41,557 nucleotides of DNA from Caballeronia glebae (lineage in GTDB: Bacteria; Pseudomonadota; Gammaproteobacteria; Burkholderiales; Burkholderiaceae): the NCBI RefSeq assembly GCF_001545035.1, contig NZ_FCOJ02000062.1, positions 1 to 41,557 on the forward strand, given 5' to 3'. Of the stretch, positions 8,064-17,050 are shown in pieces. How positions within the stretch are numbered: position 1 is the first letter of the stretch; every line of letters starts with the position of its first letter. The notes beneath the pieces are model-generated. The model ran no database searches, was not told the DNA's origin, and saw only the letters and a list, made by a program, of their open reading frames with translations. Both the position numbers and the translations under genes were made by a program.

Positions 8064-9349
8064 CGTTTTGCTCCCGAGGGCAGGGCGTTGAGTCGGGCGG
8101 CCGCCTCCCACGGAAAGAATTCGATTTCAGAGAGCGACGTCGGCTGCCGGTCGAACACGAGCACCGTTCGATAGCCGTCGGTGTAATACGGATCCGTCGT
8201 TAGATTCTGACGCGTCGTGCCTTGCGGGGCGCCGCCGACGCCCCGAACGAATCCGATCTTCTGCAGGTTCTGGGAATAGGCCATGTCCTCGGTGAGCGCT
8301 GTGCGCGCCTCGTCGACATCCGGGTCGATCTTGTGCGTCGTGAATGTCGGCGAGTGCCACGTAAGCCGCACGCCAATGTCCCGGCTGATCTGTCCGACCC
8401 ACACAGGCTTTCCCCGGTAGCGCATTGGACTTAGCCAGAGCCGCAAGTGATTGCGCTGGTGAATCGTGTCGCGTGCTTTTTGCAGCGCAAGATCCTGCGC
8501 GCGGCCGAAGAGATACAGATCGCTCACCGGCGCATTGATGTAACGCTCGCCGGACAGCGCGGACGTGACTGTCTTCGTGATTGCGCCCGACCATTTCTCT
8601 TCGGTTGGAGTCCAGCCACGCCGCACGAGTGCGGGAAACGCATCATCGAGGCCACCCACGATGACGAGATTGAGCGGATCGCCATTTTTCGAACCGTCCT
8701 CGTTGGTCGCGCAACAGGGTAGTACTTCGAGCGCCGAGCGGAAGGCGTCATCGTCCGTGTAATCGACGATTCTTTCAGGCGGATAGATCTCGCGGCGAAA
8801 CACGGCGCTGACATGATAATCGGCATGGAAGCCGGGCACGACCATCAGGATCGAGAATGTCTTTGCGCCACCGCTCGCAACGAGATCGAGCTGAACGAGC
8901 TTCGCACCTTCACGGAGGTTCGTGAGCACGAATCCGGATACGGTTTGCCCAGGCAAGACTGGGTTGTGAAAGGCGAGACGGCGAAAGCGCTGGTCGAGCT
9001 CGTCCTTGGTAACGAGGGCCTTGCTGTCAGCAAACGCTTCGGCCGCTTCGGAGGCCGGGAAGAAGTTTGGATCGAGGCCTGGCGACATCAGGAAATAGCT
9101 GACCGGATCGTCGTTCTGCACCTCGATCCAAACGGGCTGAATTCCTTTTTGCGCTAATGGCGCGCCATAGACCGCCACGCTGTCTTCGGCCGAAAGTACC
9201 GAAGCGTAAACCCTGAGACCGCCTTCCGTGCGGTTCGTGGCACGGCCCTTATAGTTTGGAGCGCTGTCGTTCTGCGGTGTAGTGGCGCAACTGCACAGGA
9301 ACAAGGCGATAACAACTGCACTCAGCAGTCGATTCACGATGCGGTTCAT
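8060..9349 (-). CDS. LssY C-terminal domain lipoprotein (copy 2, first gene of operon)
   Basis: A 429-residue lipoprotein (signal peptide ending LFLCSC, Cys21) paralogous to its downstream neighbour along its whole length. Shared landmarks are KGIQPVWIEVQNDDPVSYFL, LPCCATN, GDPLNLVIVGGLDDAFPALV, LWLSPMRYRGKPVWVGQI, DPDVDEARTALTEDMAYSQN and a final YYTDGYRTVLVFD. It carries an insertion after the conserved GW that copy 1 lacks. AGAGGTGA precedes the ATG. The gene has a well-formed promoter upstream and heads the operon LssY_C / LssY_C / hydrolase, with 4- and 14-base overlaps. Likely anchored in the outer membrane facing the periplasm; function unknown. Confidence 0.82.
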   Translation of the reverse strand: MNRIVNRLLSAVVIALFLCSCATTPQNDSAPNYKGRATNRTEGGLRVYASVLSAEDSVAVYGAPLAQKGIQPVWIEVQNDDPVSYFLMSPGLDPNFFPASEAAEAFADSKALVTKDELDQRFRRLAFHNPVLPGQTVSGFVLTNLREGAKLVQLDLVASGGAKTFSILMVVPGFHADYHVSAVFRREIYPPERIVDYTDDDAFRSALEVLPCCATNEDGSKNGDPLNLVIVGGLDDAFPALVRRGWTPTEEKWSGAITKTVTSALSGERYINAPVSDLYLFGRAQDLALQKARDTIHQRNHLRLWLSPMRYRGKPVWVGQISRDIGVRLTWHSPTFTTHKIDPDVDEARTALTEDMAYSQNLQKIGFVRGVGGAPQGTTRQNLTTDPYYTDGYRTVLVFDRQPTSLSEIEFFPWEAAARLNALPSGAKR

Positions 9350-9440
9350 CGCGTCACCTCTTTTCCGCGAGTCGGGGGGCTCTCAGCGGGCTAGTGTGAA
9401 TTGATATTCGCGCTGCCAAGGTTCTTCGTGATGCGTATGG

Positions 9441-9469
9441 ATTATAGTGTCCGGGCCGGGGCGCGTCAC
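9441..9469 (-). promoter_or_regulatory. Sigma-70-type promoter of the LssY_C operon
   Basis: On the minus strand a perfect TATAAT (9441-9446) lies 17 bases downstream of GTGACG (9464-9469), four of six matching the -35 consensus. Transcription would begin about 85 bases before the first LssY_C start codon. Confidence 0.55.
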
Positions 9470-10366
9470 TTATTAACGAGCGCCAGGAGCAGCGCTTCGT
9501 ATGAACCGAGTCACCGACCTCCGGTGGACTTGTCAAGGGCACAATTCGCACGCCTTTGGTGGAAAACCAAACGCATACCGCCTATATTGCATGAGAAGAT
9601 GAGCGCCTGCCCGCCCCCGTTTTCATACCATCAACCTGGAAGAATTCAGCAGTCGTCTAAAAGCCACGAGCTCTGTGCACCGCGGGACTGTCTGACCTAT
9701 TACAACAGTCAGATTGTTCAAGGACGTTGATGACGGCAGCCACGCTTTCGGTTGGTCGACATATCGCGTGACGGTCTACTGCATTGGTAAAACAGACGGC
9801 TCCGCCCGAGTGCGACCGGCTTCTTCGGGTTTCGCTCAAAGCCCGCGCCGGCTTGATTAAAACGAAGAGAGCGAGAACTCGGGCCAGGTGTTCCGATTAT
9901 GAGCTTTGTCGTGTGGACGCTGGCGGCGAACGGAATTGCTTTCTGCGGTCGCTGCTGCAACACAACGAAACGAGCGCTACGAACGCGAAATCAGCGGCCG
10001 GCTTTCATTGGCAAGCCATATGTGCTGCTGGTTCTTCAATTCGAATCGCCCCGTTTATGCTGATGGGCGACCATGAGGCAACGCGCGTACATCTGCGCGG
10101 ATTTGTTGTCGCCTTAGCCGAGAAAGGGGAGCGCTATTCAAGTGCAACGTTGCGCAATAACGAGAAAGCACTATGTCCACGGAGCAGGTAGCGGCTTCTT
10201 CACGGCCGATCGCATTCCTGGAAAACGCAGTGAACGCGCATCAGCCGATCATGCGAACACATTGTCCAGAAGCGTGCGAACAGCCGTCGTTCCGAACTTT
10301 TGCGCATGTCAACCAGAGCCTACGATAAGGCGATGGAAATGGAAATTCAACAGGAGGGTGATAAAA
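9470..10366. other. Gene-poor stretch of about 900 bases
   Basis: I find no recognisable protein here. A 135-codon plus-strand frame (9784-10191), an overlapping 81-codon minus-strand frame and a 51-codon plus-strand frame (10173-10328) have irregular composition, no clear ribosome binding sites and no familiar motifs. The AT-rich parts around 9570-9730 look non-coding. It may hold decayed genes beyond recognition. Confidence 0.45.
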
Positions 10367-10705
10367 ATGAAATTGCTACCGCTTCTCGTCGTAACCATTG
10401 CCGTGTCAGCCTGTGCAACTCAACCCATGCCTCCGAGCGCGCAATCGGTCGGGGAAAGTCAACAGTCGGTCGCGGCAGTCTCGCAATGCATCGCTCAGAG
10501 ATGGGCGAATCAGTCACAGCAACAAGTGATATCGCAAGTGATCGTGGCGAACAATCAGGCGATGGACGTCTATGTTCCGGGCCAGCGGCCGCCGGATGGC
10601 GCAGCCGCGCTCGTGCGGCCGTCCTGGACAGGCAACAGCAAAACGTGGGTGGGCTTTCGCCCGGGTGCCGGAGGTAGCGGCGGCGCTGTTGGCAGCTGCC
10701 TCTAG
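10367..10705 (+). CDS. Small lipoprotein of unknown function
   Basis: A 112-residue protein with a lipoprotein signal peptide (lipobox VSAC, Cys16) and a short mature part with AVSQCIAQRWANQSQQQV and a glycine-rich end. Two further cysteines, in SQCIA and at the C-terminus (GSCL), could form a disulfide. The open frame starts earlier, but the ATG at 10367 is preceded by AGGAGGGTGATAAAA, a very strong ribosome binding site. Similar small exported proteins with an AxxxCIAxxW-type segment are common in Burkholderiales and unnamed. It is followed 95 bases later by the SYLF lipoprotein on the same strand, possibly in one transcript. Confidence 0.75.
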   Translation: MKLLPLLVVTIAVSACATQPMPPSAQSVGESQQSVAAVSQCIAQRWANQSQQQVISQVIVANNQAMDVYVPGQRPPDGAAALVRPSWTGNSKTWVGFRPGAGGSGGAVGSCL

Positions 10706-10800
10706 CCAGTGCGTCAGCCGACGCGTCTTCGTTTCTCTATGAGCAGCAACTCCAGACGCTTCAAATCTCAATCTTGCACAGTTCGATCGAGGAGAGTCTC

Positions 10801-11370
10801 ATGAATCGTCGCACCTTCTTTTCGCTCACTGCTATCGCCCTCGCCAGCTCGCTGGCCGCTTGTGGCTCGACCTCGACGCCGACCGAAGCAGCCAGCAAGC
10901 GCAAGGAAATCGATGCCGGCGTCGATGGCGCCCTCAACAAGCTCTACAGTTCGACACCGGGCGCGCAGGCGCAAGCCGCCAAGGCCAAGGGTATCCTGGT
11001 CTTTCCGTCGGTGCTTGCCGCAGGCCTGGTGGTCGGCGGCGAGTACGGCGAAGGCGCGCTCCGTCAGGCAGGCACGTCCGTCGGCTACTACAAGACCAGT
11101 ACCGCTTCCTTTGGCCTGCAGATTGGCGCCCAGTCCAAGGCGGTGATCATGATGTTCATGACCCAGGACGCGCTCGAAAAATTCCGCACGAGCGATAAGG
11201 GTTGGACAGCGGGCGTGGATGGCTCGGTAGCGGTGGCCAAGACCGGCGCGAACGGTGCGCTCGACACGGCAACGACGAATGCGCCGATTGTTGGGTTCGT
11301 GCTGACGAACTCCGGCCTGATGGCCAATCTCAGCTTCGAAGGAACAAAAGTTAGCAAGCTCGATATCTGA
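10801..11370 (+). CDS. SYLF (YSC84-like) domain lipoprotein
   Basis: A 189-residue protein. The signal peptide begins MNRRTFFSLTA, whose Arg-Arg resembles a Tat motif, and ends in the lipobox LAAC (Cys21). The SYLF domain fills the rest: AKAKGILVFPSVLAAGLVVG, EYGEGALRQ, ASFGLQIGAQSKAVIMMFMT and GLMANLSFEGTKVSKLDI. This is the common proteobacterial lipoprotein form of the domain and differs from the signal-peptide form at 2291-2854. The ATG at 10801 follows GAGGAG. Envelope location is predicted from the lipobox; the role is unknown. No terminator is evident downstream. Confidence 0.88.
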   Translation: MNRRTFFSLTAIALASSLAACGSTSTPTEAASKRKEIDAGVDGALNKLYSSTPGAQAQAAKAKGILVFPSVLAAGLVVGGEYGEGALRQAGTSVGYYKTSTASFGLQIGAQSKAVIMMFMTQDALEKFRTSDKGWTAGVDGSVAVAKTGANGALDTATTNAPIVGFVLTNSGLMANLSFEGTKVSKLDI

Positions 11371-11955
11371 TAACCGAACGGCTATACGGTGCGTCGAATC
11401 AACGGTGAGGATCGGGTGCGATGGGGTGAACGCAGGAAAGCGCCATACCGCACCCTCCCTCGGCATGTATTTCTCGTGGTGCACTTCTACGGCGGCAGAT
11501 TGCATGCGCTTTAACGACAATGGAGCGTGGCGCCTTCAACGCGGGGCTCAAGCCTAAATTGGATGAGGCGGGTAGCAACGCGACGGTGCGCGTCGATGAA
11601 CGTTGTATGTTGCTGCCGACGCCAAAATGAACTTGTTGCCGACGGGCTACCGACGCATCAAAGCATCGCCTGCCGGGGGCGGCGTGGATGGATTGAACAC
11701 GTCGTCATTTGGTCCTTTTGGAACTGACCGGCCCAAGCGGACGATTTCATCGCGCCGCATTTAACGGGACTCGACGAGATGAACGACAGCTGCACTCTGG
11801 GAACGGTTACATCCGCAGGAAGTTGGTGAATGTCGCTTCGGGGTATGCGTCGACTGGCCGGTCCGTAATCAAGAAGCGGGTGATAGCGGAGGCTGAGCGG
11901 GCGCGGGTTTTCATGCATGCCTCGCACGGTGAGACATGACCGTAAAAGATGGCAA
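11371..11955. other. Intergenic stretch without recognisable gene
   Basis: About 585 bases. Short frames on both strands (for example 11709-11939 plus) show no familiar motif or good ribosome binding site. The sequence may contain an eroded gene, since parts have coding-like composition, but I could not align it to a family by eye. Confidence 0.4.
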
Positions 11956-13302
11956 ATGATGCCCAGGCACAATCCAGCGCTGCAACGCAGCCAGAAAACC
12001 CCCATGACACCAGCGAGGCGGCGCCTGCTGACCATCGGCCTGATCGTTCTGTCGGCAGCCTCCGGCTGGATGATGATGATCGTGGTCGAACCCGCTTTCC
12101 AGCGCACCATCGTGATGACCAGCGGCGCGGACAACGGCATTTATCGCGGCTTTGCGGATCGCTACGCGCCCATCTTAAAGCGTGCGGGCATCAAGCTGGA
12201 TATACGCGGTTCTTCCGGCTCGGTGGAGAATTACGAGCGATTGGGAGAGCCGAAGAGCATCTACGATGTCGGGTTCATCCAGTCGGGCACCGTGAGTCCG
12301 AAAGAGACCGACAAACTGCAGACGATTGCCGCTGTGTCGTATGAACCGATCTGGGTGTTCTATCGTGGCGAGACTTCAGTCGATCAGCTCTCGCAATTGC
12401 GCGGCAAACGAATTTCCTTGGGCGTTCCCGGCAGTGGCCTGCTCAACGTCGCGCAGTTGCTGCTCGGCTATAGCGGCGTCACGAGCCAGAATTCCACACT
12501 ACTGCAAATGGATGCGCCCGCGGCTTATCAGCGGCTCGAAACCGGGCAAATCGACGCTGCTTTCTTCATTGGGCGGCCGGACGCCGAGATGCAGAAGACG
12601 CTGCTGAACAGCAGTCTCAAATTGATGAGTTTCTCGCAGGCCGATGCGCTGGTTCAGAAAATCCCGTCGCTTGCAGAAATCGTCTTACCGCGCGCATCAA
12701 CGAGTGTCGCCGAAGACCTACCGCGCACCGACGTCACGCTGCTCGCGGCAACAGCGCTGCTCGTATCGAAAGACACAATGCATCCGGCGCTCATCTATAT
12801 GCTGCTCGACGCGGCGCGCATCGTCCATGGTCATGAACATTACTTCACGCCGCTTGGCACGTTTCCGAACACGAACACCGAAGAATTCCCGATCTCCGAT
12901 GATAGCGTTCGCTACTTCAAATCCGGCCAGCCGTTCCTGTACCGCAATCTGCCGTTCTGGCTCGCGAGTCTGATCGAACGACGGCTGTTGATCCTCGTGC
13001 CGTTCGCGGCGCTCCTCATCGGTCTGCTTCAGGCATTGCCGCGCATGGTCGAGACTCGGATGAGAAAGCGGCTCGTGGTCTGGTATCGCGAGATCAAAGC
13101 ACTAGAAGATGAAGTGTGGAACAGCACCGCGCCCACCCGCTCGCAAATTGCGCAATGGAGCGACGAAATCGAGAGCATCGACGCGAACGTGAGCCGGATA
13201 CGAATTCCCTATCGATATTTTCAGGATGACTATGCTCTGAAACAGGCGATCGGGGTCGTGCGAGACCGGATAGCGCACGTGGCGCAGAGTGCGAAGGGTT
13301 AG
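11956..13302 (+). CDS. TAXI-family TRAP transporter substrate-binding protein with membrane anchors
   Basis: About 448 residues. An N-terminal transmembrane segment (LLTIGLIVLSAASGWMMMIV) precedes a periplasmic-binding domain of the TAXI type (IVMTSGADNGIYRGFADRYA, QTIAAVSYEPIWVFYRG, LGVPGSGLLNVAQLLLGYSG). A second transmembrane segment near residue 345-370 (LLILVPFAALLIGLLQAL) is followed by a charged, probably helical cytoplasmic tail. Such doubly anchored TAXI proteins often occur without the DctQM-like membrane subunits, as here, so transport is uncertain and a sensory or regulatory role is possible. The start is ambiguous: candidates are 11917, 11956, 11959 and 12004, none with a strong ribosome binding site. 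Confidence 0.82.
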   Translation: MMPRHNPALQRSQKTPMTPARRRLLTIGLIVLSAASGWMMMIVVEPAFQRTIVMTSGADNGIYRGFADRYAPILKRAGIKLDIRGSSGSVENYERLGEPKSIYDVGFIQSGTVSPKETDKLQTIAAVSYEPIWVFYRGETSVDQLSQLRGKRISLGVPGSGLLNVAQLLLGYSGVTSQNSTLLQMDAPAAYQRLETGQIDAAFFIGRPDAEMQKTLLNSSLKLMSFSQADALVQKIPSLAEIVLPRASTSVAEDLPRTDVTLLAATALLVSKDTMHPALIYMLLDAARIVHGHEHYFTPLGTFPNTNTEEFPISDDSVRYFKSGQPFLYRNLPFWLASLIERRLLILVPFAALLIGLLQALPRMVETRMRKRLVVWYREIKALEDEVWNSTAPTRSQIAQWSDEIESIDANVSRIRIPYRYFQDDYALKQAIGVVRDRIAHVAQSAKG

Positions 13303-13508
13303 CGGCATGTCGCTCACGCACGATCGCTCGACGCCATCGATATGGCGCTGTTGAGCAGCGTCCTTAGGAGCGGGCGGAAACTAGAAGGGACTGTTCCCAG
13401 CCCGCCGCCTTCGATAATGCTGTGCCAATGGCGCGCGCTGAACTATCGTGATAGTTAGAGCTTGATAAAGACATGCGCGCAGACGCGTTTAACGAGACTG
13501 GGGGGACC

Positions 13509-13799
13509 ATGAAAGCGAAGGTCGCAGGTCTGGCCGCCTGCCTTATTGCATTGGCCAGCGCAACGGCGGCGAATGCCGCATTCCGGTACGACGGACTCTG
13601 GGGCTATGTCGCGCCGTCGATGGCTCAGTCCGGGGCATCCGCCTCAGATCCTAGGCCGTCTGCCTATGACCAAATGCTGGTTGAGAAAGGCGTCGATCCA
13701 GCTTCCGAAAGAGGGCAGCTGATTCTCGCTTGGATCGCGCACATCAACAGCGATCCGGCGGTCGCCGGTAACGCCAGCGCAAGAGTGATCTCATGCTGA
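13509..13799 (+). CDS. Small exported protein of unknown function
   Basis: A 96-residue protein with a clear signal peptide (MKAKVAGLAACLIALASATA, cleavage after ANAA). The mature part contains FRYDGLWGYVAPSMAQSG and RGQLILAWIAHINSDPAVAG. The ATG at 13509 is preceded by a GGGGGG run at suitable spacing, favoured over an earlier in-frame ATG at 13473. It overlaps the next gene by seven bases (ATG within ATGCTGA), suggesting coupled translation. I recognise no family. Confidence 0.6.
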   Translation: MKAKVAGLAACLIALASATAANAAFRYDGLWGYVAPSMAQSGASASDPRPSAYDQMLVEKGVDPASERGQLILAWIAHINSDPAVAGNASARVISC

Positions 13800-14287
13800 A
13801 TCCGGGCGCGCTCGACGAGGCGTTGGCCGACGGACTCGGACGCATGGCGCCCGCACTGCGTCTGCAGTACGTCGCGCTGATCGCCAAGGTATACGACACT
13901 CTCGTTCCTCCCGACTGCTTCGGCCTATACGAGATGGACGCGGTAATTGACCGAGTCTCGCTGAACGCGATGTCCGATGCGGATATCGACGGATACTTCC
14001 GCATGCTGCTGGTTATCCGCAATGGGGATCGCGCAGCCTATTGCGATTCGCTGGACGACGCTTGCGTGAGCAACAACCACGCGGGCATCGCTCGGCTGAT
14101 CGCCGAATCGGTCCTGCGTTCATTCGACCTCTACTTCGATGCGCTCGGTTTGGCTTGCCGACCAAGGACCTTCCTCGGCCCCTCGGTAAATAATAGGATA
14201 CCGACATTAAGGCGCGCAGTCGCGTTATCGCTAACGTTCCATGTCGATGGCGTGACGCCGCGCCCAAGCGGCCAGATGTTAGACTAA
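13793..14287 (+). CDS. Hypothetical protein, coupled to the preceding exported protein
   Basis: A 164-residue protein without signal peptide or obvious membrane segment. It is rich in alpha-helix-forming stretches (LRLQYVALIAKVYDTLV, MSDADIDGYFRMLLVI, HAGIARLIAESVLRSFDLYF) with three cysteines in the middle (PPDCFG, AYCDSLDDACVS). It overlaps the upstream gene by seven bases in a different frame. Either these are two translationally coupled genes or one exported protein split by a frameshift. A stop codon shortly upstream in the second frame (13769-13771) favours two genes but does not settle it. No family recognised. Confidence 0.5.
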   Translation: MLNPGALDEALADGLGRMAPALRLQYVALIAKVYDTLVPPDCFGLYEMDAVIDRVSLNAMSDADIDGYFRMLLVIRNGDRAAYCDSLDDACVSNNHAGIARLIAESVLRSFDLYFDALGLACRPRTFLGPSVNNRIPTLRRAVALSLTFHVDGVTPRPSGQMLD

Positions 14288-14420
14288 CAGCCCTAGTCTG
14301 GCCTCGTCACTGCGAGGAAGAGAGCCCTTCCATATCGAACGAGCGGCCACCCGTGCCCGTCACATCAAGCACTTCTCAGGGCTGACGTTTCGTTCGCACT
14401 TCACAAGGAGGAGAGTTTCG

Positions 14421-15275
14421 ATGGACGAACAAGGCGTTCGCGCCCCGATTGTCACGGGAACATGCGCACGCTGCGGAGGCAAGGTGCCGTGGCCGATTTC
14501 GTCCTGTCCTTATTGCGGTGCGCCTGCGCGGTTTGTGTTCGGCGATCGTGCACCCTCTGCGAGGAAGCCCGGAACGGCAGCGCACAGCGCACCGAACGGG
14601 CGTGTTGATCGTCCGCCTAACCCGTCGCCGTGGCTGCGGCAAAATGCATCCTCGTTCGCATCGAACGACGCCGTTTATCCCGACGACGAGATCCATCCGT
14701 CACCGCGCCGCGTTACCGGTCATCGGGGCATGAAAAAGGGGGCAGTGCTGACGCTTGCGGTGGCCTTCGTGCTCATCGGCGGATCGGGGCTCTGGTACTG
14801 GATTCAGAATCATGACACGCAGGAAGAGCCGACGAGATTGATCGGCGCGCGAGGAATGGTGACGTCGAACGACTTGAATCAGCCCGCGCAGGCTCCGACC
14901 ACGCGGCAGGTTCCGACGATTGCCCCAAGCTCGGAAGCGCCGCTGCCGAGTGACAAGGCATCCGCTGACAAAAATCAGAAGTTAATGCCGCTTGCCCTCG
15001 CGAGAGCGCACGACGGTCTCCAAAAAAACAACCTGCAACTGGCGCGGTCCGGCATTTCTTGGGCGCTTTCGTTGCAGCCGGACAGTCCCGAGGCCCTCCG
15101 GCTCAAGCAGGATTTGCTGTCGCGGGAGAGGGCTCGCAATGCGGCCTTGCAGGCGGCACGCAGTTGCGTCGTGCAGGAGCGTGCCATGTGTGCTTGGCAA
15201 AATGCCAACACTGCGCTGTCGATCGATTCGAGCAGCAACGAAGCGAAGGGAATCGCCGCGCGCTCCATGCAGTAG
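14421..15275 (+). CDS. Zinc-ribbon membrane protein with periplasmic helical tail
   Basis: A 284-residue protein. The N-terminus has a zinc-ribbon CxxC...CxxC (Cys15, Cys18, Cys29, Cys32, in CARCGG and CPYCGA). A proline-rich, probably disordered stretch follows, then one transmembrane helix near residues 104-128 (AVLTLAVAFVLIGGSGLWYW) and a linker. The C-terminal region has TPR-like helices (ALARAHDGLQKNNLQLARSG, ISWALSLQPDSPEAL, RAMCAWQNANTALSID) and a cysteine pair that may be disulfide bonded. The ATG has AAGGAGGAGAG upstream. The layout (cytoplasmic zinc ribbon, single helix, repeat domain) suggests a scaffold or sensor; the function is unknown. Confidence 0.75.
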   Translation: MDEQGVRAPIVTGTCARCGGKVPWPISSCPYCGAPARFVFGDRAPSARKPGTAAHSAPNGRVDRPPNPSPWLRQNASSFASNDAVYPDDEIHPSPRRVTGHRGMKKGAVLTLAVAFVLIGGSGLWYWIQNHDTQEEPTRLIGARGMVTSNDLNQPAQAPTTRQVPTIAPSSEAPLPSDKASADKNQKLMPLALARAHDGLQKNNLQLARSGISWALSLQPDSPEALRLKQDLLSRERARNAALQAARSCVVQERAMCAWQNANTALSIDSSSNEAKGIAARSMQ

Positions 15276-15280
15276 AGCAT

Positions 15281-15670
15281 CTAGCGGCTGGAGCAGCACT
15301 TCGGACTCAGGCTGTTCAGCCGGACTTGATGCGGAACGAGACGGCGCGCGGTCAACCGCGTGTCGCCGGGTTCGCCGACTCGAATGGTGACATCCACGCC
15401 CTCCTCTATCAGGTCGACGTAGCGTTCGCTCAGGCGCAACTCGACCGTCCCTTTCGGATGCTGTCGGCAAAACGCCGGCAATGTGGGCGCGAGGATGTTC
15501 ACGCCGACGGGCAACGGCGCGGTCACCTTGAGCGTTCCGGCAGGCTCCGCGCGCGCGGCGGCGACGCCTTGCTCGATACCTTCCGCCTCGCGCAATAACC
15601 GCTGCGTGCGCTCCAGAAGATTCCGCCCCTCCGGCGTCAGCATCAGCGAGCGCGTTTGCGTGGGGATCAC
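15281..15670 (-). pseudogene. LysR-type regulator fragment
   Basis: The minus strand encodes the linker and first part of a LysR effector domain: TRSLMLTPEGRNLLERTQRL (end of the winged helix and linker helix), then GTLKVTAPLPVGVNILAPTL, RYVDLIEEGVDVTIRVGE and LTARRLVPHQVRL. The helix-turn-helix is missing: a stop codon lies immediately upstream of the first recognisable codons. The protein also ends abruptly after about 125 residues where some 150 more would be expected. It is a both-ends-truncated remnant, convergent with the zinc-ribbon gene and nearly abutting it. Confidence 0.72.
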
Positions 15671-15882
15671 CTAGGTTCGCGGGGCGTGACGCGCCTTAGG
15701 GTCCGTGACTAGCCGCGCGTTGCGTCACCAAAAAAAGAAGGTTCGACATCGATGCATCATGTGGTCACCGCTGCAAGAATAGCTGGCGCACAATCTTGAA
15801 CACAGTCGTTGTGGTCACCAATGCCCCTCGACCGCTGACGTGCGCTTCGGTGGCGCACCGGGATTCAATTAAGGGGGAAAAT

Positions 15883-16419
15883 GTGAGACGCCTACAGAAA
15901 TGGTCAACATCCCTGATAGCAGGTGCGGCGATCAGTTTCAGTATCGGCTGCTCTCTGAATGCAGGCGTGCCGAGCACAGGTAACCTTCAGGACGAAGCGG
16001 CGATAAAGCGTGTAGTTTCCGAGATGACTCAGGGCTTCAACAGTCATGATGCCGAGGCGGCCACCCGGATGTACACCACCGATGTCGACTTCGTCAGTGT
16101 CCGCGGCGAGGTTGCAAAGGGAAGGGAAGAGATTCGAAAGGGGCTGGCGGCCATTCTGAGCACAAGGGCAAGGAATGCATCACTCGATACTCGCGCCATA
16201 ACTATCCGGTTTATTCGACCAGACGTTGCTCTTGTGCACGTTGACAACGAGTTGAGGGGGCTCGTAAATTTCGAGGGACAGACGCTGCCCGCGCATCGGG
16301 AGCTAAGCCTCCGAGTATTCGTGAAGGAGTCCGGGGTTTGGCAAGTTTCCGCCTTCCAAAATACTCTAACGAGACCGTTTGAGCCCAGCTCGATGGGGAA
16401 GGGAGCGGCCGCGCCGTGA
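15883..16419 (+). CDS. SnoaL-like (DUF4440/SgcJ-type) lipoprotein
   Basis: A 178-residue protein. A lipoprotein signal peptide (lipobox SIGC, Cys23) is followed by an NTF2-like/SnoaL fold: DEAAIKRVVSEMTQGFNSHD, AEAATRMYTTDVDFVSVRGE, KGREEIRKGLAAIL and a closing GVWQVSAFQNTLTRP strand. This matches the SgcJ/EcaC group annotated as DUF4440. The frame is open further upstream, but the GTG at 15883 is preceded by AGGGGGAAAAT and starts the signal peptide directly. Members include ketosteroid-isomerase-like enzymes and proteins without catalysis; no catalytic residue can be assigned here. Confidence 0.78.
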   Translation: MRRLQKWSTSLIAGAAISFSIGCSLNAGVPSTGNLQDEAAIKRVVSEMTQGFNSHDAEAATRMYTTDVDFVSVRGEVAKGREEIRKGLAAILSTRARNASLDTRAITIRFIRPDVALVHVDNELRGLVNFEGQTLPAHRELSLRVFVKESGVWQVSAFQNTLTRPFEPSSMGKGAAAP

Positions 16420-17050
16420 CAGACGAAACGCAGTGATGCTGCGAGCATTTTGGCCCGTCGCGATAGACAGCAAGCGGCCACAAGCAGCCGTTGGACCGCG
16501 CTATCGGAACGACATTGGAACGTCAGCTCCGCCGCAGACACCCGCCCTTCGCGCACGGATCATGTTCGTCGGTCTTCAGCCATTCCGATCGACACCAACG
16601 GCCAGTTCGAGAAAGCTCGCAGGCTCGTTGTCCTACGTGGCTTCTCCGGTGTCGGTCTGAGCCAGGCGAGCTCGATTTACATCCAGACCTTAAGGGTCTT
16701 CGAACGCTTTATTGCGATTAAATCGCCGTGGGTGGCGGTCGTGGTCAGGTCGTTGTCGTTCGCTAAGATGTTGATCGCATTCGTCGAGCATGGCGCCGGA
16801 CATCGAGTTGTAGACCGCATGCGCATCCTATGTAAATAGCAACCATCGTCTTCGGACTGTCCTCACATACCGGCGCGTCGGGAGAAAGCGAGTCTGCGAG
16901 GCGGCGACGAGTTCAGTGAATCGCGAGGTCGCCGCGCCGTTGAACTTGCCGTTTCTATTCCACATAGAAATGCGGAAAGAATGAGTTCAGTTGGTCCGGT
17001 CGCAAGTCGCGATCTTCGAACAGATGCAGGCAGTCGTCGACTTACCGTTG
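16420..17050. other. Intergenic stretch without recognisable gene
   Basis: About 630 bases between two convergent genes. A 129-codon plus-strand frame (16450-16839) has no ribosome binding site and no familiar motif. I see no terminator with a clear T tract and no repeats of note. Confidence 0.45.

Noticed and set aside
9784..10191. 135-codon plus-strand frame in the gap before the small lipoprotein
   Set aside because: No ribosome binding site, no familiar motif, and base composition varies along it; not supportable as a gene.
10173..10328. 51-codon plus-strand frame starting MSTEQVAASS just before the small lipoprotein
   Set aside because: Weak ribosome binding site and no recognisable relative; it could be real but cannot be supported by sequence alone.
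10768..11520. Minus-strand frame of 250 codons over the SYLF lipoprotein gene
   Set aside because: The plus strand encodes a recognisable SYLF domain with lipobox and ribosome binding site; the antisense frame has a low-complexity, Arg/Ala/Gly-rich sequence.
16450..16839. 129-codon plus-strand frame between the SnoaL-like and cbpM genes
   Set aside because: No start signal and no motif; composition does not resemble the neighbouring genes.
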